Part shown: positions 6,745-15,261 of the stretch, in pieces
Layout of the letters: the number at the start of each line of letters is the position of its first letter
Position numbering within the stretch: the first letter of the stretch is position 1
From: RGIG3528 sp045629005
GTDB lineage: Bacteria; Bacillota; Clostridia; Lachnospirales; Lachnospiraceae
NCBI GenBank assembly: GCA_045629005.1
Contig: JAZQQJ010000049.1
Span: forward strand, 1 to 21,279
Reading direction: 5' to 3'
DNA: 21,279 nucleotides
Program-made: the position numbers and the translations under genes
Notes under the pieces: generated by a model
What the model was told of the DNA's origin: nothing
The model's database searches: none
The model's input: the letters and a program-made list of their open reading frames with translations, nothing else

Positions 6745-7669
6745 ATCCGAAGTTACGCATAAGCGATTCGGACTCTCTCCAGTCTTTACGAACCTTAACC
6801 CAAAGCTTAAGGTTTACCTTGTACTCAAAAAGCTTCTCGATTTCAATACGTGCGTCAGTTCCGATACGTTTAAGCATCGAGCCCTGCTTACCGATGATGA
6901 TTCCTTTATGTGAATCTCTCTCGCAGACAATTGTAGCCTCGATGTCCATACAGGTATCACCTGTTTCGGGCCGGACACGTTCATGCATCTTGTCGATCGT
7001 TACGGCAATACCGTGCGGCACTTCGTCTCCAAGAAGTCTTAATGCCTTCTCACGAATAACCTCACCGGCAATTTCACGTTCTGTAACTTCAGTAACGGTA
7101 TCCTCATCAAAATACATGGGACCGTAAGGAAGATACTTGATAATAACTTTCAGAAGCTCCTTCAGGCCTTTTTCCTTACGTGCGGAAACAGGGACAATCT
7201 CGGCAAAATCAAAGTTCTTCGAATATTCCTCTATGCATTTTGCGAGTTTTTCCTGTTTGGTGGATTCTTTTGTATCAACAAGAGTGTCAGTCTTGTTAAT
7301 AACAAGAACGACAGGACAGGTGGCGGCCTGAAGCTGTTCCATTATGCTTTTCTCTCCCGCTCCGATAAACGTAGTGGGCTCAACAAGCATAAGAATAACA
7401 TCGCAATCCTCAAGTGTCTGTCTTGCCACCTTTACCATATATTCACCAAGCTTGTTTTTAGCCTTGTGAATGCCCGGAGTGTCAAGGAAGATTACCTGCG
7501 CTTCATCGTCAGTATAAACTGTCTGTATTTTGTTTCTTGTTGTCTGGGGTTTGTCGGACGTAATGGCAATCTTCTGCCCGATCATCGCATTCATAAGCGT
7601 TGATTTACCTACATTAGGTCTGCCTATTATCGTAACATAACCCGATTTAAAATTGTCTTTTTCTTCCAT
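6722..7669 (-). CDS. era: GTPase Era
   Basis: An essential GTPase that binds the 3' end of 16S rRNA and helps mature the 30S subunit. G motifs are all present: G1 GRPNVGKS (16-23), the switch region around TTRNKI (43-48), G3 DTPG (63-66), G4 NKTD (125-128) and G5 VSARKEKG (161-168). The C-terminal KH domain carries IIIGKQGS (257-264). At 315 residues it is slightly longer than the typical 300, with a few extra residues at the C-terminus. The ATG lies one base after the TAG of the M16 protease gene with only a weak ribosome site, so translation is likely coupled. era followed by recO is common in Firmicutes. Confidence 0.97.
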   Translation of the reverse strand: MEEKDNFKSGYVTIIGRPNVGKSTLMNAMIGQKIAITSDKPQTTRNKIQTVYTDDEAQVIFLDTPGIHKAKNKLGEYMVKVARQTLEDCDVILMLVEPTTFIGAGEKSIMEQLQAATCPVVLVINKTDTLVDTKESTKQEKLAKCIEEYSKNFDFAEIVPVSARKEKGLKELLKVIIKYLPYGPMYFDEDTVTEVTEREIAGEVIREKALRLLGDEVPHGIAVTIDKMHERVRPETGDTCMDIEATIVCERDSHKGIIIGKQGSMLKRIGTDARIEIEKLFEYKVNLKLWVKVRKDWRESESLMRNFGYDNKETD

Positions 7670-7670
7670 G

Positions 7671-10580
7671 CTATACCAATGTTCTTGTTTTCATATAGAA
7701 GTCTTTATTTTTGTCGATTTCAGTCGCTGAGCCCAATGTGCAGTGATAGTTCTGGTTAAGCACCGAGCGTACAATCTTAGCTGTATTTCTGATATCTTCG
7801 ATTGAGCAGGTGAACACTTCGTCCCTGATTTTCTGGATAATGCTCTTTTTCATCCCGAGCATATATGCATTGAATGATCGTTTACCAAGCTGTCTTGGTG
7901 TAAGAGGTGCGTCAAGATTACCAAAAACACCTATTTTTGCTTTTGTCATCTCGCGTTCATCCGCATCAAACGTTTCAAGATATCCGACAAGGTTTTCGAA
8001 AACTTCAAAGGTTTTCTTAAGGTTAGGATCTCTGTATGAGCTGAGTGTCAGTCTTCCGCTTATAAGATTTGCGCCAAGGCTTGTGCCGTACGCTCCGCCC
8101 TTAACTCTAATCTCGTTCCAAAGATAACCGTAGGAAACCATTGATTTCAGCACTTCCAACGCACCTGTGTACTCGAAGCCCTCAGAATAAATATTTCCTG
8201 CAGCAACGTTATACAGAACCTGTCCCGAAGTCTTTAAGCCTTCATTTTTACGTGAAGGTGTAAAATCGAGAATCTTCTGTGCTTTTCCTTCGGGAAGCTT
8301 TTGGAGGAATTTGCGGATTGGCTCCTCGCATTCATTTAAGCCTTCTCTGTTACATGTAACGTTGATTATGCAATTACCCCTCTTGAAAATAATATCCGAT
8401 GTTTCTTTAAGCTTTCTGCATATTTCATCGGACATCTTTTCATAATTGTCGGTCAGATTGCAGATAAAATCATAGAAATCAACGCCATCGGTTGCCTCAA
8501 GGTAACATGCTGCCTTTGAGAAGTATGATTCCGTTCTTCCGGAAGCAACTGTCGTCCCGCTGTACTGCATATAGCCTTCGATGTTTGCCCGGATCATAAA
8601 GAGCAATTCCCTGATTCGCTTTTTATCGGTAAAAAGTGACTCTGTAACGATTTCCTCAAGGAATCCCAAAGCTCTGCCCGCTTCCGGAACAAACATCTTT
8701 GTATCAAGTGAAAGACACGGCAAAGAAAGCTCGTTCTCTCCGATACGGCTGTACGAATCAACACCTGTGCCGATGCCGCCCGTATAAATGTTAATCTCAT
8801 CATTAAGTGTCTGGTAGGTATGGCTCTTTGTATCAACAAGGGAAATACAGTCGGAAAGCAGTCCTACGTAACCGACGTCCTCTCTCTTAATGCCTGATGT
8901 TTCGAAAAGAGCATTTACATAACATACACCGTTTGTATCGTAGTCTTCAAAAACAACAGTTCCGGCATCTTTGAAAACCTCTTCGAAGCGGTAATCCCTT
9001 GATTCCTTTGAAATATCCGAAAGGCTGAGAAGCGGAATTGTCTCAAGCTCCTCCTGAGTCGATTCCTCACCCTGATATTTCTTAAGTGCTTTTGTATCTT
9101 CAATGAGTTTTTTAATCTCATCCTTTGTCATGGAAGCCTTTAAATCAGCAAGCTTCTTTGCAGTCTTTTTCTCAACTTCATTGTTCATTCCAACCTTCGG
9201 AGAAAGCGTTAACAATGAACCGTGCTTTGAATTGATAAGATACTTTTCGATGAGTTCCTCAAACCAGCGTGTTCCGATTTTGGATTTAATCTCGCTGTAT
9301 GCTTCGTTCATATGCAACATATTGAACGGCATATCATCGTTGTAAAGCCATGTGGAAAGGCAAGTCATGCCATACATAAGTCCTTTGGGAAGGCGTCCGA
9401 AATCAGCCTCTCTGTATCTGAATTCCTGTGTGTTTACGGCAGCCCTGAGGGACTCCTCTTTAAGTCCGTCCTTGGCGCACTTTCTGAGTGCATCCATAAC
9501 TGTTTTTTTGAAGAGTTTTTCCTGTCCGGGCTTTGCATTTCTGACTCCGATTGTAAAGCTCGGCTGATAAGTGTCACCGTTATAATAAGCTATAACATCA
9601 TCGCCGATGCCGGCATCAAGAAGCGCCTGCTTGACAGGTGCTCCCGGGGCGCTGCAAAGGACGTAATCAAGCACTTCAAAAGAAATGCCTTCAACAAGGT
9701 CTTCCGTATCTCCCGCAAAAACATTCAGCGAATAAAACACGCCCTTGTCATCAGGCTCATCAACAGAATAGAACTCGCTGCATTCCTTAATCTCACCGAA
9801 TTCCTTCTGGATTTTTACACTCGAATCAATTTCAATCCTGTCATACTCGGAAAGATAGTTCTCATCAAGCCATTTAAGTCTTTCTTCCACGTCAACATCA
9901 CCGTAAATGTAAATGTAGCTGTTTACGGGATGATAGTATCTTCTGTGAAAATCAAGGTAGTTCTCATATGTGAGTGTCGGAATAACTTCAGGGTCACCGC
10001 CTGAATCAACGCCATACTCATTATCAGGGAAAATACTTCTTATACTGAGTCTGTCAAATCTGTCGTCCGGTGAAGAATATGCGCCCTTCATCTCGGAGTA
10101 CACTATTCCGTTGTACTTAATCTCATCCTCTTCATTCTCGAGCTCATAGTGCCAGCCTTCCTGCTTGAAGATTTCCTGTTTTTTATAAATGTTTGGATGA
10201 AATACAGCATTAAGATACACATCCATAAGATTTGCAAAATCCTTATCGTTGCAGCTTGCAACAGGGTAGCATGTCTTATCGGGATATGTAAATGCATTGA
10301 GGAATGTGTTAAGAGAACCCTTTGCAAGCTCCATAAAAGGGTCCTTTACAGGGAATTTATCCGAACCACAAAGAACGGTGTGCTCGATAATATGAGCCAC
10401 ACCGGTCGAATCCGTAGGTGGTGTCCTGAATGCAATGTAGAACACCTTATTTTCATCATTATTCTTTATAACGCAAACACGGGCACCTGACTTTATATGT
10501 TTAAAATAAAGTCCTGTACCCTGTACGTCACTAAGCTTCTCTTCTTTAAGAAGAGAGTAGCCGGTGATATTATATGCCAT
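7671..10580 (-). CDS. Insulinase-family (M16C, presequence-protease-like) zinc metalloprotease
   Basis: 969 residues from the ATG at 10580, which has GGAGG three bases away. An ATG 30 bases further upstream lacks a ribosome site and reads into the PilZ gene. The inverted zinc motif HxxEH is at residues 63-67 (HIIEH), with E141 (KQEGWHYE) as the probable third ligand, about 74 residues later as in M16 enzymes. A large second half with GAYGTS near the C-terminus fits the two-lobed clamshell of PreP-type M16C peptidases, which degrade unstructured peptides inside a closed chamber. There is no signal peptide, so it is probably cytoplasmic. Its 5' end overlaps the PilZ gene by 11 bp and its stop is one base from era. 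A role in peptide turnover is inferred. Confidence 0.93.
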   Translation of the reverse strand: MAYNITGYSLLKEEKLSDVQGTGLYFKHIKSGARVCVIKNNDENKVFYIAFRTPPTDSTGVAHIIEHTVLCGSDKFPVKDPFMELAKGSLNTFLNAFTYPDKTCYPVASCNDKDFANLMDVYLNAVFHPNIYKKQEIFKQEGWHYELENEEDEIKYNGIVYSEMKGAYSSPDDRFDRLSIRSIFPDNEYGVDSGGDPEVIPTLTYENYLDFHRRYYHPVNSYIYIYGDVDVEERLKWLDENYLSEYDRIEIDSSVKIQKEFGEIKECSEFYSVDEPDDKGVFYSLNVFAGDTEDLVEGISFEVLDYVLCSAPGAPVKQALLDAGIGDDVIAYYNGDTYQPSFTIGVRNAKPGQEKLFKKTVMDALRKCAKDGLKEESLRAAVNTQEFRYREADFGRLPKGLMYGMTCLSTWLYNDDMPFNMLHMNEAYSEIKSKIGTRWFEELIEKYLINSKHGSLLTLSPKVGMNNEVEKKTAKKLADLKASMTKDEIKKLIEDTKALKKYQGEESTQEELETIPLLSLSDISKESRDYRFEEVFKDAGTVVFEDYDTNGVCYVNALFETSGIKREDVGYVGLLSDCISLVDTKSHTYQTLNDEINIYTGGIGTGVDSYSRIGENELSLPCLSLDTKMFVPEAGRALGFLEEIVTESLFTDKKRIRELLFMIRANIEGYMQYSGTTVASGRTESYFSKAACYLEATDGVDFYDFICNLTDNYEKMSDEICRKLKETSDIIFKRGNCIINVTCNREGLNECEEPIRKFLQKLPEGKAQKILDFTPSRKNEGLKTSGQVLYNVAAGNIYSEGFEYTGALEVLKSMVSYGYLWNEIRVKGGAYGTSLGANLISGRLTLSSYRDPNLKKTFEVFENLVGYLETFDADEREMTKAKIGVFGNLDAPLTPRQLGKRSFNAYMLGMKKSIIQKIRDEVFTCSIEDIRNTAKIVRSVLNQNYHCTLGSATEIDKNKDFYMKTRTLV

Positions 10581-10941
10581 TTTCCTCCGCCCTTCTCTCG
10601 AAATCATCAAAGATGTAGTTAAGGACAGAAGCCATGCCTATAAAGATACATCCGTAAGATGTATAACCGTCATCTCTTTCAAGCTTTCTGATGATCTGTA
10701 CAACGCAGTAAAGAACACTGTCACTGTCACCAAGTTCAAGCTTTGCATTGAAGTAATAGTCAAGCGGGAAGTTGCCCTTTGACTTAAATCCGATGCCGCC
10801 TCTGGAAACGTCAGTAACCTCAATCGGAACTGCTGTTTCGATTTCTTCAATTTCAGCCTGTCTGAAAAGCTTGGAAACCTGAAGTTCAAGCTTCACGGGA
10901 ATTCTTTTGGCTTTTCTTTTCTCTTCAATGAACTCTGCCAT
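10570..10941 (-). CDS. PilZ domain protein, likely c-di-GMP receptor
   Basis: A 123-residue single-domain protein. Both c-di-GMP-binding signatures are intact: RxxxR at R9-R13 (RKAKR) and DxSxxG at D44, S46, G49 (VTDVSRGG). A beta-barrel core fills most of the rest and ends in a short helix. PilZ proteins of this size act as small receptors that alter partners in motility, secretion or polysaccharide synthesis; the partner here is not visible. The start is clear (AAGGAGAAGG before the ATG). It lies 18 bases behind guaB and overlaps the M16 gene by 11 bp, so it is embedded in a housekeeping operon. A FliK-like flagellar gene elsewhere in the window fits a motile host. Confidence 0.9.
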   Translation of the reverse strand: MAEFIEEKRKAKRIPVKLELQVSKLFRQAEIEEIETAVPIEVTDVSRGGIGFKSKGNFPLDYYFNAKLELGDSDSVLYCVVQIIRKLERDDGYTSYGCIFIGMASVLNYIFDDFERRAEENGI

Positions 10942-10959
10942 TTTCCCTTCTCCTTAAGA

Positions 10960-12420
10960 TTATTTTGTCTCTTCCGTACTGTAGTTGGGAGCCTCCTTCG
11001 TGATATGAATGTCATGAGGATGACTCTCTTTAAGTCCGGCTGAAGATATTTTAACAAATCTTCCCGATTCTTTCAAGCACTCAATATTTTTTGCTCCACA
11101 ATATCCCATACCTGAACGTAAACCACCAAGAAGCTGGAAGACTGTATCCTCTACAAGTCCCTTATATGCTACTCTTCCCTCAACTCCTTCGGGAACAAGT
11201 TTCTTAGCATTTGTCTGGAAATAACGGTCCTTACTGCCGTTCTCCATAGCAGCAATTGAACCCATTCCTCTGTAAACCTTATATTTTCTTCCCTGATAAA
11301 GCTCAAAATCACCGGGAGCTTCGTCGCATCCTGCAAAAATACTTCCGAGCATACAAACATTGGCACCTGCAGCAATAGCCTTTGTAAGGTCACCTGAGTA
11401 CTTAATTCCGCCGTCTGCAATGATGGGGATATTGTACTTCTTGGCAACTTCGTAGGAATTCATAACAGCGGTAATCTGCGGAACACCGATACCTGCAACG
11501 ATACGTGTTGTGCAGATGGAACCGGGGCCTATACCAACCTTAACGCAGTTTACGCCGGCTTTGATAAGCGCTTCCGTTGCTTCTCCTGTAGCAACGTTAC
11601 CTGCAATAATCTGAAGGTCGGGATACTGCTTTCTGACTTCGGAAACGACCTTAAGTACATTAGCGGAATGACCATGTGCGGTATCAATAACGATAACATC
11701 GACCTTAGCCTTAACAAGCGCATCAACTCTGTCGTAGATGTTTGCTGTTATACCTACTGCAGCACCGCAAAGAAGTCTGCCCTGCCCGTCCTTTGCAGAA
11801 TTAGGATATTTGATCTGCTTTTCAATGTCCTTGATGGTGATAAGGCCTTTAAGATTGCCGTTATCATCAACAATGGGAAGCTTCTCCTTACGAGCCTTGG
11901 CAAGAATTGTCTTGGCTTCTTCAAGAGTAACTCCTTCACGTGCGGTAACAAGATTTTCACTTGTCATACACTCTGATATCTTTCTTGTGAAATCTGTTTC
12001 GAATTTAAGATCGCGGTTTGTGATTATGCCGACAAGCTTCTTGCCTTCCGTAACAGGAACGCCGGAAATCTTGTACTTTGCCATAAGCTCTTCCGCATCA
12101 CCGATTGTATGATTGGGAGAAAGTGAGAAAGGATCGGTAATTACGCCGTTTTCAGACCTTTTAACTTTGTCAACTTCGTCTGCCTGTGCCTCGATGGACA
12201 TGTTTTTATGAATGATTCCGATGCCACCCTGACGAGCCATCGCAATAGCCATACGATATTCGGTAACCGTATCCATGCCTGCGCTCATAAGTGGAATGTT
12301 AAGTCTGATTTTTTCGGTAAGATTGGTGTGAAGGTCAACCTCATTGGGGAGAACCTCCGAATATGAAGGTACTAAGAGCACGTCATCAAAAGTAATTCCA
12401 TCACCGATTATTTTTCCCAC
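10960..12420 (-). CDS. guaB: Inosine-5'-monophosphate dehydrogenase
   Basis: This enzyme oxidises IMP to XMP with NAD+, the committed step to GMP. The 486 residues are the normal length. Order: an N-terminal barrel half (FDDVLLVPSYSEV, SAGMDTVTE), two CBS domains (about 95-150 and 155-205), then the catalytic half with the loop GIGPGSICTTR containing the nucleophile C303, and a flap region with KDRYFQ. The start is GTG, preceded by GAGGA seven bases away; no ATG fits the family N-terminus. It is the first gene of the operon running through recO, under the promoter at 12465-12493. There is no riboswitch in the short leader (about 38 bases). Confidence 0.98.
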   Translation of the reverse strand: MGKIIGDGITFDDVLLVPSYSEVLPNEVDLHTNLTEKIRLNIPLMSAGMDTVTEYRMAIAMARQGGIGIIHKNMSIEAQADEVDKVKRSENGVITDPFSLSPNHTIGDAEELMAKYKISGVPVTEGKKLVGIITNRDLKFETDFTRKISECMTSENLVTAREGVTLEEAKTILAKARKEKLPIVDDNGNLKGLITIKDIEKQIKYPNSAKDGQGRLLCGAAVGITANIYDRVDALVKAKVDVIVIDTAHGHSANVLKVVSEVRKQYPDLQIIAGNVATGEATEALIKAGVNCVKVGIGPGSICTTRIVAGIGVPQITAVMNSYEVAKKYNIPIIADGGIKYSGDLTKAIAAGANVCMLGSIFAGCDEAPGDFELYQGRKYKVYRGMGSIAAMENGSKDRYFQTNAKKLVPEGVEGRVAYKGLVEDTVFQLLGGLRSGMGYCGAKNIECLKESGRFVKISSAGLKESHPHDIHITKEAPNYSTEETK

Positions 12421-12464
12421 TGTAATTTCCTCGCTTTCAGTATTAGTTTTTAAATATTTTTGCC

Positions 12465-12493
12465 ATTATAACCTTGAAAAAAAATTAAATCAA
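12465..12493 (-). promoter_or_regulatory. Sigma-A promoter of the guaB operon
   Basis: On the minus strand TTGATT (12493-12488), a 17-base spacer, then a perfect TATAAT (12470-12465). Initiation is expected near 12458, giving a short leader before the GTG start at 12420. Confidence 0.85.
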
Positions 12494-12497
12494 TACT

Positions 12498-12536
12498 AAA
12501 AAGCGCTGTCATCCATAGCAAGAATGAATGACAGCG
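12498..12536 (-). terminator. Rho-independent terminator after the groESL-linked membrane protein gene
   Basis: On the minus strand CGCTGTCATTCAT (from 12536) pairs with ATGGATGACAGCG (to 12504), a 13-bp stem with one U-G pair and a 7-base loop, followed by CTTTTTA. It ends just before the guaB -35 box, so the two transcription units abut. Confidence 0.88.
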
Positions 12537-12546
12537 ATAAGTTTTT

Positions 12547-13050
12547 CTAATATTCGTTGACCTTACGAGGTGCTTTCTGTTTCATCTTCTGAACCATATT
12601 CTCGTCAGGCTCAAAGTAGTAAAGAGTGTTCTGTTCTCCGGCAGTTGTAACGATTCCCCAGATTTTGGCGTCGGGAGTCATGCTTGAATAATCATAAGTC
12701 TTAACACCGGGGCGTTTGTAACCGTCAAGAGCATGGGAGTTTTTCGGTGCGGCAACAACAACCTGCTCCATATCAACGCGAGCCATACGCTTACGTTTTT
12801 CTCCGTTCATAATCTTGTCGAAATCAATCTGGCCATCACAGAAAACGTATTCGTATTCAACCTTCAGCATAGGGAACACAACATATGCTCCGATGCCACA
12901 GGCAACGGATATAAGCAGTATAATTCCCTTTCCGGTATAGAATGCTCCGACAAAGCCAATGATTATGCCAAGAATAAGCAACGCCTTAATAAGTGTGTCT
13001 TTGGCAGTTTTGGCTTTTTTTGCCCTTGCCTCACAGTACATGCCTTCCAT
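12547..13050 (-). CDS. Small membrane protein of unknown function (DUF6106-like)
   Basis: 167 residues; the ATG has TAGGAG nine bases upstream. Residues 1-20 are basic, two adjacent hydrophobic helices follow (about 21-38 and 42-60), then a soluble domain with EYEYVFCDGQIDFDKI (65-80) and a basic KRKRMARVDM stretch. The layout, a short basic N-terminus, a helical hairpin and a PH-like soluble part, recalls small Lachnospiraceae proteins that I recall being grouped as DUF6106; the family assignment is from memory and uncertain. It lies 163 bases behind groEL, separated by the hairpin repeat, and ends at a terminator. No promoter is evident between, so it is probably transcribed from the groESL promoter, perhaps at a reduced level. 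Confidence 0.75.
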   Translation of the reverse strand: MEGMYCEARAKKAKTAKDTLIKALLILGIIIGFVGAFYTGKGIILLISVACGIGAYVVFPMLKVEYEYVFCDGQIDFDKIMNGEKRKRMARVDMEQVVVAAPKNSHALDGYKRPGVKTYDYSSMTPDAKIWGIVTTAGEQNTLYYFEPDENMVQKMKQKAPRKVNEY

Positions 13051-13072
13051 AAAAAACTCTCCTACTCTTCGA

Positions 13073-13217
13073 AAAATTCAGACCTTAATCATTTATACAG
13101 CCATCGTCTTCTCCGGCCGTCTAAATTTTGCTTCGCAAAATTCAGACCTAAATCATGTATATACAGCCATCGTTTTCTCCGGCCGTCTAAATTTTGCTTC
13201 GCAAAATTCAGACCTAA
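13073..13217 (-). repeat. Tandem hairpin repeat (two copies of 64-66 bp plus a partial third)
   Basis: Units at 13073-13136 and 13137-13202 are near-identical (a 2-base indel and a few substitutions). A third, partial copy (13203-13217) runs into the groEL stop codon. Each unit contributes to a 29-base palindrome at 13119-13147 and 13185-13213. On the minus transcript each forms GUCUGAAUUUUGC - GAA - GCAAAAUUUAGAC, 13 bp with one G-U pair; on the plus strand the same position is an A-C mismatch, so the fold suits the minus RNA. The stem tip is GCGAAGC, known as an exceptionally stable mini-hairpin. A degenerate half-site (TCGAAGAG) follows near 13065, beside the next gene's ribosome site. There is no T tract, so it is not a standard terminator. 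Confidence 0.85.
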
Positions 13218-14836
13218 TACATCCCGCCCATTCCTGCGCCTGCAGGTGCAACGGGTGTTTCTTCTTTGATGTTTGCAACGGCTGCTTCTGTTGTAAGGAA
13301 TGTAGATGCCACGCTTGTTGCATTCTGAAGCGCGGAACGAGTAACCTTAGCAGGATCGATGATGCCTTCCTTAACCATATCAACATACTCTTCTGTAAGA
13401 GCGTTGAAGCCTGTGCCTGCCTCTGCCTCGCGAACCTTATTAACGATTACGCTGCCTTCGAGGCCTGCGTTTGCTGCGATGCAGAACAAAGGAGCCTCAA
13501 GAGCCTTAAGAATGATTTCTGCGCCTGTCTTCTCGTCACCGCTAAGACCTGCAGCCATCTTTCTTACTTCCTTTGCAGCATGAACATATGCTGAACCGCC
13601 ACCTGCAATGATGCCCTCTTCAACTGCAGCACGTGTAGCAGCAAGAGCATCTTCCATACGGAGCTTGTTTTCCTTCATTTCTGTTTCTGTAGCGGCACCA
13701 ACCCTGATAACGGCTACGCCACCTGCAAGCTTTGCAAGTCTTTCCTGAAGTTTTTCTCTGTCGAAGTCTGAAGTTGTCTCTTCAATCTGAGCACGAATCT
13801 GGGAAACTCTTGCAGCGATAGCATCCTTATAGCCTTCACCGTCAACGATGATTGTGTTTTCTTTCTGAACCTTAACAGACTTTGCACGTCCAAGAACATC
13901 AAGTGTAGCTTCCTTTAAGTCAAGGCCGAGTTCATCGGAAATAACCTGACCGCCTGTAAGTGTAGCGATATCCTTGAGCATTTCTTTTCTTCTGTCACCG
14001 TAACCGGGAGCCTTAACGGCAACAACGTTGAATGTACCACGAAGCTTGTTGATAACAAGTGTTGTAAGAGCTTCACCTTCAACGTCCTCAGCGATGATAA
14101 GAAGTCTCTGGCCGGACTGAACAATCTGCTCGAGAAGAGGAAGGATTTCCTGGATATTGGAAATCTTCTTATCTGTGATGAGAATGTAAGGCTCATCAAG
14201 AACAGCTTCCATCTTGTCTGTATCTGTAACCATGTATGAGGAAATGTATCCTCTGTCAAACTGCATGCCCTCAACAACATCCAGCTCTGTCTTCATTGTT
14301 TTTGACTCTTCGATTGTGATTACGCCGTCATTGGAAACCTTTTCCATTGCGTCGGCAACCATTGTACCAACCTGCTCATCACCGGCGGAAATTGCTGCGA
14401 CCTTGGCAATCTGCTCCTTGCCTGTAACCTTGGAGCTCATCTTGGCGATTGTTTCAACAGCTGTTTCTGTTGCCTTCTTCATGCCCTTACGAAGGATGAT
14501 GGGATTTGCGCCTGCAGCGAGATTCTTCATACCCTCGTTAATCATAGCCTGTGCAAGAACTGTAGCTGTTGTTGTACCGTCACCGGCAACATCGTTTGTC
14601 TTTGTAGCAACTTCTCTTACAAGCTGTGCGCCCATGTTTTCAAAAGCGTCTTCAAGCTCAATTTCCTTTGCAATGGTAACACCGTCGTTTGTGATGAGAG
14701 GTGCGCCGTAGGACTTGTCAAGAACAACATTTCTGCCCTTGGGTCCAAGAGTAACCTTAACTGTATTCGCAAGCTTGTTTACGCCTGCTTCGAGTGAGGC
14801 GCGAGCATCAGCGCCAAACTTTAAATCCTTTGCCAT
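13214..14836 (-). CDS. groL: Chaperonin GroEL (Hsp60)
   Basis: A 540-residue 60-kDa chaperonin subunit that forms a double-ring chamber and folds proteins with ATP and GroES. N-terminal AKDLKFGADAR, the ATP-binding motifs LGPKGRNV (30-37) and DGTTT (86-90), and the C-terminal Gly/Met tail GMGGMY are typical. The ATG has AGGAGG upstream. It follows groES by 15 bases. The stop TAG is directly followed by the first hairpin of the downstream repeat. Expression is expected to be heat-inducible through CIRCE/HrcA. Confidence 0.98.
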   Translation of the reverse strand: MAKDLKFGADARASLEAGVNKLANTVKVTLGPKGRNVVLDKSYGAPLITNDGVTIAKEIELEDAFENMGAQLVREVATKTNDVAGDGTTTATVLAQAMINEGMKNLAAGANPIILRKGMKKATETAVETIAKMSSKVTGKEQIAKVAAISAGDEQVGTMVADAMEKVSNDGVITIEESKTMKTELDVVEGMQFDRGYISSYMVTDTDKMEAVLDEPYILITDKKISNIQEILPLLEQIVQSGQRLLIIAEDVEGEALTTLVINKLRGTFNVVAVKAPGYGDRRKEMLKDIATLTGGQVISDELGLDLKEATLDVLGRAKSVKVQKENTIIVDGEGYKDAIAARVSQIRAQIEETTSDFDREKLQERLAKLAGGVAVIRVGAATETEMKENKLRMEDALAATRAAVEEGIIAGGGSAYVHAAKEVRKMAAGLSGDEKTGAEIILKALEAPLFCIAANAGLEGSVIVNKVREAEAGTGFNALTEEYVDMVKEGIIDPAKVTRSALQNATSVASTFLTTEAAVANIKEETPVAPAGAGMGGMY

Positions 14837-14851
14837 TTTACTGCCTCCTGA

Positions 14852-15139
14852 TTAATCTTCTACGATTGCAACAATATCATTCTGCTTAACAACAACATAT
14901 TCCTCGTTATCAAGCTTAACTTCTGTTCCTGAATATTTGGAATAGATAACCTTGTCGCCGACTTTAACCTGCATCTTAACTTCCTTACCATCAACAAGAC
15001 CGCCCGGTCCTACAGCGATAACTTCTGCCTGCTGCGGCTTTTCCTGAGCCTGTCCGGGAAGGACAATGCCTGATTTTGTTGTTTCTTCTGCCTTGAGCTG
15101 CTTAAGAACAACCTTGTCACCTAAAGGTACTAATTTCAT
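14852..15139 (-). CDS. groES: Co-chaperonin GroES (Hsp10)
   Basis: 95 residues from MKLVPLGDKV, the normal family start and length, with AGGAGG (15148-15153) eight bases upstream. A longer in-frame reading starting at 15175 would begin inside the CIRCE operator and is rejected. The mobile loop that docks on GroEL is at about 18-28 (ETTKSGIVLP). The first gene of the groESL operon. Confidence 0.98.
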   Translation of the reverse strand: MKLVPLGDKVVLKQLKAEETTKSGIVLPGQAQEKPQQAEVIAVGPGGLVDGKEVKMQVKVGDKVIYSKYSGTEVKLDNEEYVVVKQNDIVAIVED

Positions 15140-15168
15140 AGTGTAGCCTCCTGAAAGTTTTTCATTTG

Positions 15169-15195
15169 TTAGCACTCTTATATATCGAGTGCTAA
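15169..15195 (-). promoter_or_regulatory. CIRCE operator (HrcA binding site)
   Basis: A perfect TTAGCACTC - 9 bases - GAGTGCTAA inverted repeat, matching the CIRCE consensus. It lies between the predicted transcription start and groES, where HrcA blocks transcription; the hrcA gene itself is not in the window. Confidence 0.98.
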
Positions 15196-15208
15196 ACCTA
15201 ATGGCTGT

Positions 15209-15236
15209 ATATTATCACTTTTACCGAAAAAGTCAA
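15209..15236 (-). promoter_or_regulatory. groESL promoter
   Basis: On the minus strand TTGACT (15236-15231), a 16-base spacer, then TAATAT (15214-15209). Initiation near 15202 places the whole CIRCE element in the leader. The -10 is only a 4/6 match. Confidence 0.7.
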
Positions 15237-15261
15237 GGGAAAAACGCACAAAAAACACAGT

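Noticed and set aside
9312..10004. Plus-strand open frame of 230 codons
   Set aside because: It lies wholly inside the M16 protease gene on the other strand, has no ribosome site and no recognisable domain; it is a shadow of that gene's codon use.
12421..12460. Purine riboswitch before guaB
   Set aside because: The leader is only about 38 bases, too short for a purine aptamer, and no conserved aptamer sequence is present.
13073..13217. CRISPR array
   Set aside because: Only two full units, directly adjacent without spacers, and no cas genes nearby.
12733..13594. Two plus-strand frames with a repeated HR-LRPSKFCFAKFRP-type peptide
   Set aside because: The peptide repeat only reflects the tandem DNA repeat; the frames run antisense into known genes and lack start signals.
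15140..15175. Longer GroES start
   Set aside because: It would begin in the CIRCE operator, and the family always starts at the MKLVPLGDK-like position, which has AGGAGG upstream.
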